Part shown: positions 61,503 through 64,000 of the stretch, one piece after another
Layout: each line of letters begins with the position of its first letter
How positions within the stretch are numbered: position 1 is the stretch's first letter
Assembly: GCF_028421645.1 (NCBI RefSeq)
Contig: NZ_CP116887.1
Span: 2,110,001-2,174,000 of the forward strand
DNA: 64,000 nt
DNA from: Aneurinibacillus sp. Ricciae_BoGa-3
GTDB taxonomy: Bacteria; Bacillota; Bacilli; Aneurinibacillales; Aneurinibacillaceae
Direction: 5' to 3'
Notes under the pieces: generated by a model
Databases searched by the model: none
Seen by the model: the letters and a program-made list of their open reading frames with translations, nothing else
Told to the model about the DNA's origin: nothing
Translations under genes and position numbers: made by a program

Positions 61503-62840
61503 ATGTTTCGGAACTATAGATGGTATATAGTGTTTATACTGTTTCTCGCAGCGATCATTAATTACATCGACCGTACTGCCTTATCCGTAGCAATGCCTTT
61601 CATATCCAAACGGTTTCACCTTGACCCAGCTGAGATGGGAATGATTCTAAGCAGTTTCTTTATTGGCTATGCGTTGTTTAATTTCATTGGCGGCTATTTC
61701 TCCGATGTTATCGGACCAAAAAAAGTTTTTGCAGTATCGATGACAGTTTGGTCCATATTTTGTGGACTGACAGCTATGACGTTTAGTTTTACATCGCTGT
61801 TTATTGTCCGCCTGATGTTTGGAATTGGTGAGGGGCCGTTTTCGTCCACAGCCAATAAAGCGGTCAATAACTGGTTCCCGATCAAAGAAAGGGCGCGTGC
61901 GGTTGGTATCAATCAGGCCGGGCTTCCGATAGGCGGTGCAATCTCAGGGCCTATCGTGGGTTTGATTGCTCTGCATTGGGGGTGGGAATGGTCTTTTGTC
62001 GTCATTACACTAATTGGATTGCTTTGGACTGTCATTTGGGTTAAGACAGTTACAGACCGGCCGCAGGATCACCCAAAAGTCTCGAAAGCGGAACTGCAAG
62101 TTATTCGGAAAGGGCAACAGGAGACAACAGCATCTTCTTCTTCAGCCAGTCTTCCATTGTCACACTATATCAAACAGCCTACTGTTTTGGTAACAGCGAT
62201 TGCATTTTTCGCCTACAACTACATTATCTTTTTCTTCTTGACCTGGTTCCCAAGTTACCTCACGATGGCCAAACATTTAAGTATTATGAAAATGAGCGTG
62301 GTTACCATGATTCCCTGGAGTGTTGGTGCACTAGGTTTAATCGGCGGAGGTATTATTACTGACTATATTTACAATAAGACCGGAAAACTGATGTTTTCGC
62401 GGAAAGTGGTGTTAGTTACCTGTTTACTGGGTTCGGCCGTGTGTGTCGGTTTAACAGGAATTGTCTCATCCGTCAACAGTATCGTGACCTTAATGGCACT
62501 TGGCATTTGTTTTTTATACATGACCGCCTCTATTTATTGGGCAATCATTCAGGATACGGTAATCGGTGAAAAGGTCGGCGGGGTAAGCGGATTTGTTCAT
62601 GGGTTGGCCAATATATCCGGTATCATCGGTCCGACTGTGACAGGATTAATTGTCCAGTATACGGGCAAGTTCACAAGCGCTTTTCTGCTTGCGGGTGGTT
62701 TGGCCATTATTGGCGCTTTAGCTGTTGCCTTTTTTGTAAAGCCCTTACAAGGGACTTTAGAAAAAAACGAAAGGGCAGAGGATATGCTAAGCGTCAGGCG
62801 TAACCGGGATAAATTGGAACAATACTCGGAACTCTCTTAA
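61503..62840 (+). CDS. MFS transporter, ACS type
   Basis: 445-aa carrier with AAIINYIDRTALSVAMPFISKRFHLDPAEMG, FGIGEGPFSSTANKAVNNWFP and GGYFSDVIGPKK (motif A). It is the third ACS-family carrier in this window and is closest in type to the one at 2,042. The gene stands alone with its own promoter, cre site and terminator. AGAGGTGGAAGA precedes ATG 61503. It probably imports an organic acid under catabolite control. Confidence 0.9.
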   Translation: MFRNYRWYIVFILFLAAIINYIDRTALSVAMPFISKRFHLDPAEMGMILSSFFIGYALFNFIGGYFSDVIGPKKVFAVSMTVWSIFCGLTAMTFSFTSLFIVRLMFGIGEGPFSSTANKAVNNWFPIKERARAVGINQAGLPIGGAISGPIVGLIALHWGWEWSFVVITLIGLLWTVIWVKTVTDRPQDHPKVSKAELQVIRKGQQETTASSSSASLPLSHYIKQPTVLVTAIAFFAYNYIIFFFLTWFPSYLTMAKHLSIMKMSVVTMIPWSVGALGLIGGGIITDYIYNKTGKLMFSRKVVLVTCLLGSAVCVGLTGIVSSVNSIVTLMALGICFLYMTASIYWAIIQDTVIGEKVGGVSGFVHGLANISGIIGPTVTGLIVQYTGKFTSAFLLAGGLAIIGALAVAFFVKPLQGTLEKNERAEDMLSVRRNRDKLEQYSELS

Positions 62841-62870
62841 CGATTTAGGGATTTGCCTGCAATCGACCGT

Positions 62871-62920
62871 AACCCGAATAATGGGCATGGGAGACTCAGC
62901 CCGCTATTCGGGTTTTTTAT
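62871..62920 (+). terminator. Terminator of MFS gene
   Basis: AACCCGAATA (62871-62880) and TATTCGGGTT (62905-62914) form the stem, followed by TTTTTAT. Confidence 0.85.
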
Positions 62921-62984
62921 TTTTGGTAAAGGAAGTATATGTTGCTTTAATGTGATAAAGTGTACCTTGAGCGATTTTTTAAAT

Positions 62985-63202
62985 GGGACCTCCGGTCCCG
63001 AAAGACCAAAGAAAAACACCATGAGACGCATGTCCGCACCTTTCTTTCCCCCAGGCGAAAGGTGTTTCGATTTTACCTTTCGGCATAAGTTATCATGAAC
63101 GCGGACGGCCCCTTACTCGTAAATTCGTAGGTTACTTTGGTTACACTGTTTAGTGTATTACCAATACCAAAGCCTAGCTACATTACGGAAGGAGCCGATA
63201 CT
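62985..63202 (+). ncRNA. Structured 5' region of IS110 element, possible bridge RNA
   Basis: Three hairpins in a row: GGGACC-TCC-GGTCCC (62985-62999), CACCTTTC / GAAAGGTG (63037-63044 / 63057-63064), and a nested CTTTGGT / ACCAAAG (63135-63141 / 63166-63172) around ACACT / AGTGT. IS110-family elements encode a bridge RNA in this position, between the left end and the transposase. The assignment rests on position and folding only. Confidence 0.4.
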
Positions 63203-63724
63203 ATGCAGGATAACACAAAATATGTAGGTTTAGACGTGTCTAATGAAAAAATTGCTGTTGCGATTGCCGATGAGGGCCGCGAGGCCCCTCGTTATTGGGG
63301 CATGATTCCCAATCGTCCGGAAGCGATTAAGAAGTTAATGGCTCAACTGGGAACACCCGATCAGTTTCAAGTTTGTTACGAGGCAGGTCCAACAGGTTAT
63401 GGATTGTATCGTCTACTATTAAGCCTGGGGATTGAATGTGTGGTGGTTGCCCCTTCTTTAATTCCAAAAAGACCTGGTGATCGGGTGAAGACCGATCGGC
63501 GTGATTCCCTGCGCTTGGCCCAATTATTCCGTGCTGGAGAACTAACCTCTGTTTATGTTCCTACAGATGAAGACGAAGCCCTTCGGGATCTGGTTCGTGC
63601 CCGTGAAGATGCGAAAGAAGACCAACTTCGTGCTAGACATCGGTTGACAAAATTTCTGTTGCGGCATGACCTGCATCAGCCGACAGGTGTCAACACGCAA
63701 CTAAGGTTGCTGCCTGCACTATAG
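63203..63724 (+). mobile_element. IS110-family transposase, truncated
   Basis: N-terminal 173 aa of an IS110-type DEDD recombinase: YVGLDVSNEKIAVAIAD holds the first Asp, CYEAGPTGYGLYRLL the Glu, and KTDRRDSLRLAQLFRAGEL and REDAKEDQLRARHRLTKFLLRH the following conserved part. Homology ends after LHQPTGVN; the last 10 residues are unrelated and the C-terminal domain with the catalytic Ser is missing. ATG 63203 follows GGAAGGAG. The break coincides with an inverted repeat, CTAAGGTTGC / GCAACCTAG (63701-63710 / 63731-63739). Confidence 0.82.
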
Positions 63725-63926
63725 CTTGGCGCAACCTAGTTTTCTAATGGAGCGTGTGGAACACCCATCACCCCGATACCCAGATGTTTGCACCTAAACG
63801 GTATAAGGGCAGCTAAGGCTATCGCCGTCGCTACGCTTGCCGCTAGCCAAGCTTTCCTAATGCCGGTCCGTCCGTCGTTCCACATAGCGGCCGTAAATCT
63901 TCTAGGAGGGGAAAGGAGAGAGCGGT

Positions 63927-64000
63927 ATGGCCCACGATGTTTTTCTGATCCGTTGTTTTTATGACCGCTGCAATCAAAAAAAGGTGCCTCCGATCAGCTT
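63927..64000 (+). CDS. Partial ORF at window end, unknown
   Basis: An open frame starts at ATG 63927 behind GGAAAGGAGAGAG and reads MAHDVFLIRCFYDRCNQKK to the edge. The good ribosome site suggests a real gene, but 24 codons are too few to assign a family. The 200 bp before it contain several GC-rich inverted repeats (for example GGCTATCGCC...GCTAGCC near 63,815-63,847). Confidence 0.35.
   Translation, partial: MAHDVFLIRCFYDRCNQKKVPPIS

Noticed and set aside
63760..63926. Group II intron or TnpB guide RNA after the IS110 fragment
   Set aside because: GTGTG at 63,755 and several hairpins looked suggestive, but no domain V-like hairpin or reverse transcriptase/TnpB sequence is within the window.
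1..64000. CRISPR array, tRNA or rRNA genes
   Set aside because: No regularly spaced direct repeats or tRNA-like cloverleaf sequences were recognised by eye.

Overview
The window looks like the chromosome of an endospore-forming, respiring member of the Bacillales. The signs are strong AGGAGG-type ribosome sites, many TTG and GTG starts, a Bacillus-type sdhCAB operon, YitT, YkoP, YhcX and DUF3231 proteins, CotS-like spore-coat kinases, a sporulation-type D-Ala-D-Ala carboxypeptidase, and CcpA-type (cre) sites. I cannot fix the genus. No rRNA, tRNA or CRISPR array was seen.

Bases 1-8,500 (+) form a dicarboxylate module: a CaiB-type CoA-transferase cut by the window edge, a CitE-like CoA-ester lyase, an ACS-family MFS carrier, sdhCAB, a two-subunit class I fumarase/mesaconase and an internally deleted thioesterase. 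Together these could run succinate > fumarate > malate > malyl-CoA > acetyl-CoA + glyoxylate, or the methyl-branched mesaconate/citramalyl-CoA version. Bases 8,500-19,600 hold a second CaiB transferase (-), an MDR oxidoreductase, a paired acyl-CoA dehydrogenase, an enoyl-CoA hydratase, a complete Liv-type ABC importer and an IclR regulator. This looks like a CoA-thioester catabolic locus with its own uptake and control.

Bases 19,700-33,700 are mixed: a TlpA-like thiol protein, an MFS exporter, enoyl-CoA hydratase plus acyl-CoA ligase, a decayed phosphotriesterase gene, a PutP-type symporter, and a thioredoxin gene whose first active-site Cys codon is an in-frame TGA (selenoprotein candidate, 26,532-26,840). 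Then come a haloperoxidase-like PAP2 protein, a DacF-like carboxypeptidase, HAD phosphatase, aldose epimerase, a YhcX-like GNAT/nitrilase fusion whose nitrilase Cys is Ser, and a small secreted protein. Bases 33,900-39,500 hold an ftsZ outside any division cluster, YitT, DUF3231, a holin-like protein and a tiny zinc-ribbon ORF. Bases 39,660-43,760 are a four-gene spore-coat type cluster of two kinase-like proteins and two glycosyltransferases.

Bases 43,800-45,520 (-) encode an SSS symporter with its DUF3311 partner. Bases 45,780-54,340 are a LacI/CcpA-controlled catabolic regulon: MFS, SDR, hydroxyacyl-CoA-type dehydrogenase and LacI in one unit, and HisD-like dehydrogenase, aldehyde dehydrogenase and Fe-alcohol dehydrogenase in the next. 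Both units have the same promoter-cre-operator layout, with the operator TTGCATACGTATGCAA or close to it. Bases 54,400-62,900 contain psd, an HtrA-like protease with a frameshifted zinc-ribbon/FxLYD gene, a broken flavin-nucleotide-binding gene, azlCD, ykoP-like, a short YitT protein, an orphan 16-bp hairpin and a third ACS-family MFS gene with its own promoter and cre. The window ends in a truncated IS110-family transposase with a structured 5' region.

A recurring theme is gene decay by internal deletion or indel: thioesterase at 8.1 kb, phosphotriesterase at 24.7 kb, zinc-ribbon gene at 57.6 kb, flavin-binding gene at 58.1 kb and the IS110 transposase at 63.7 kb.
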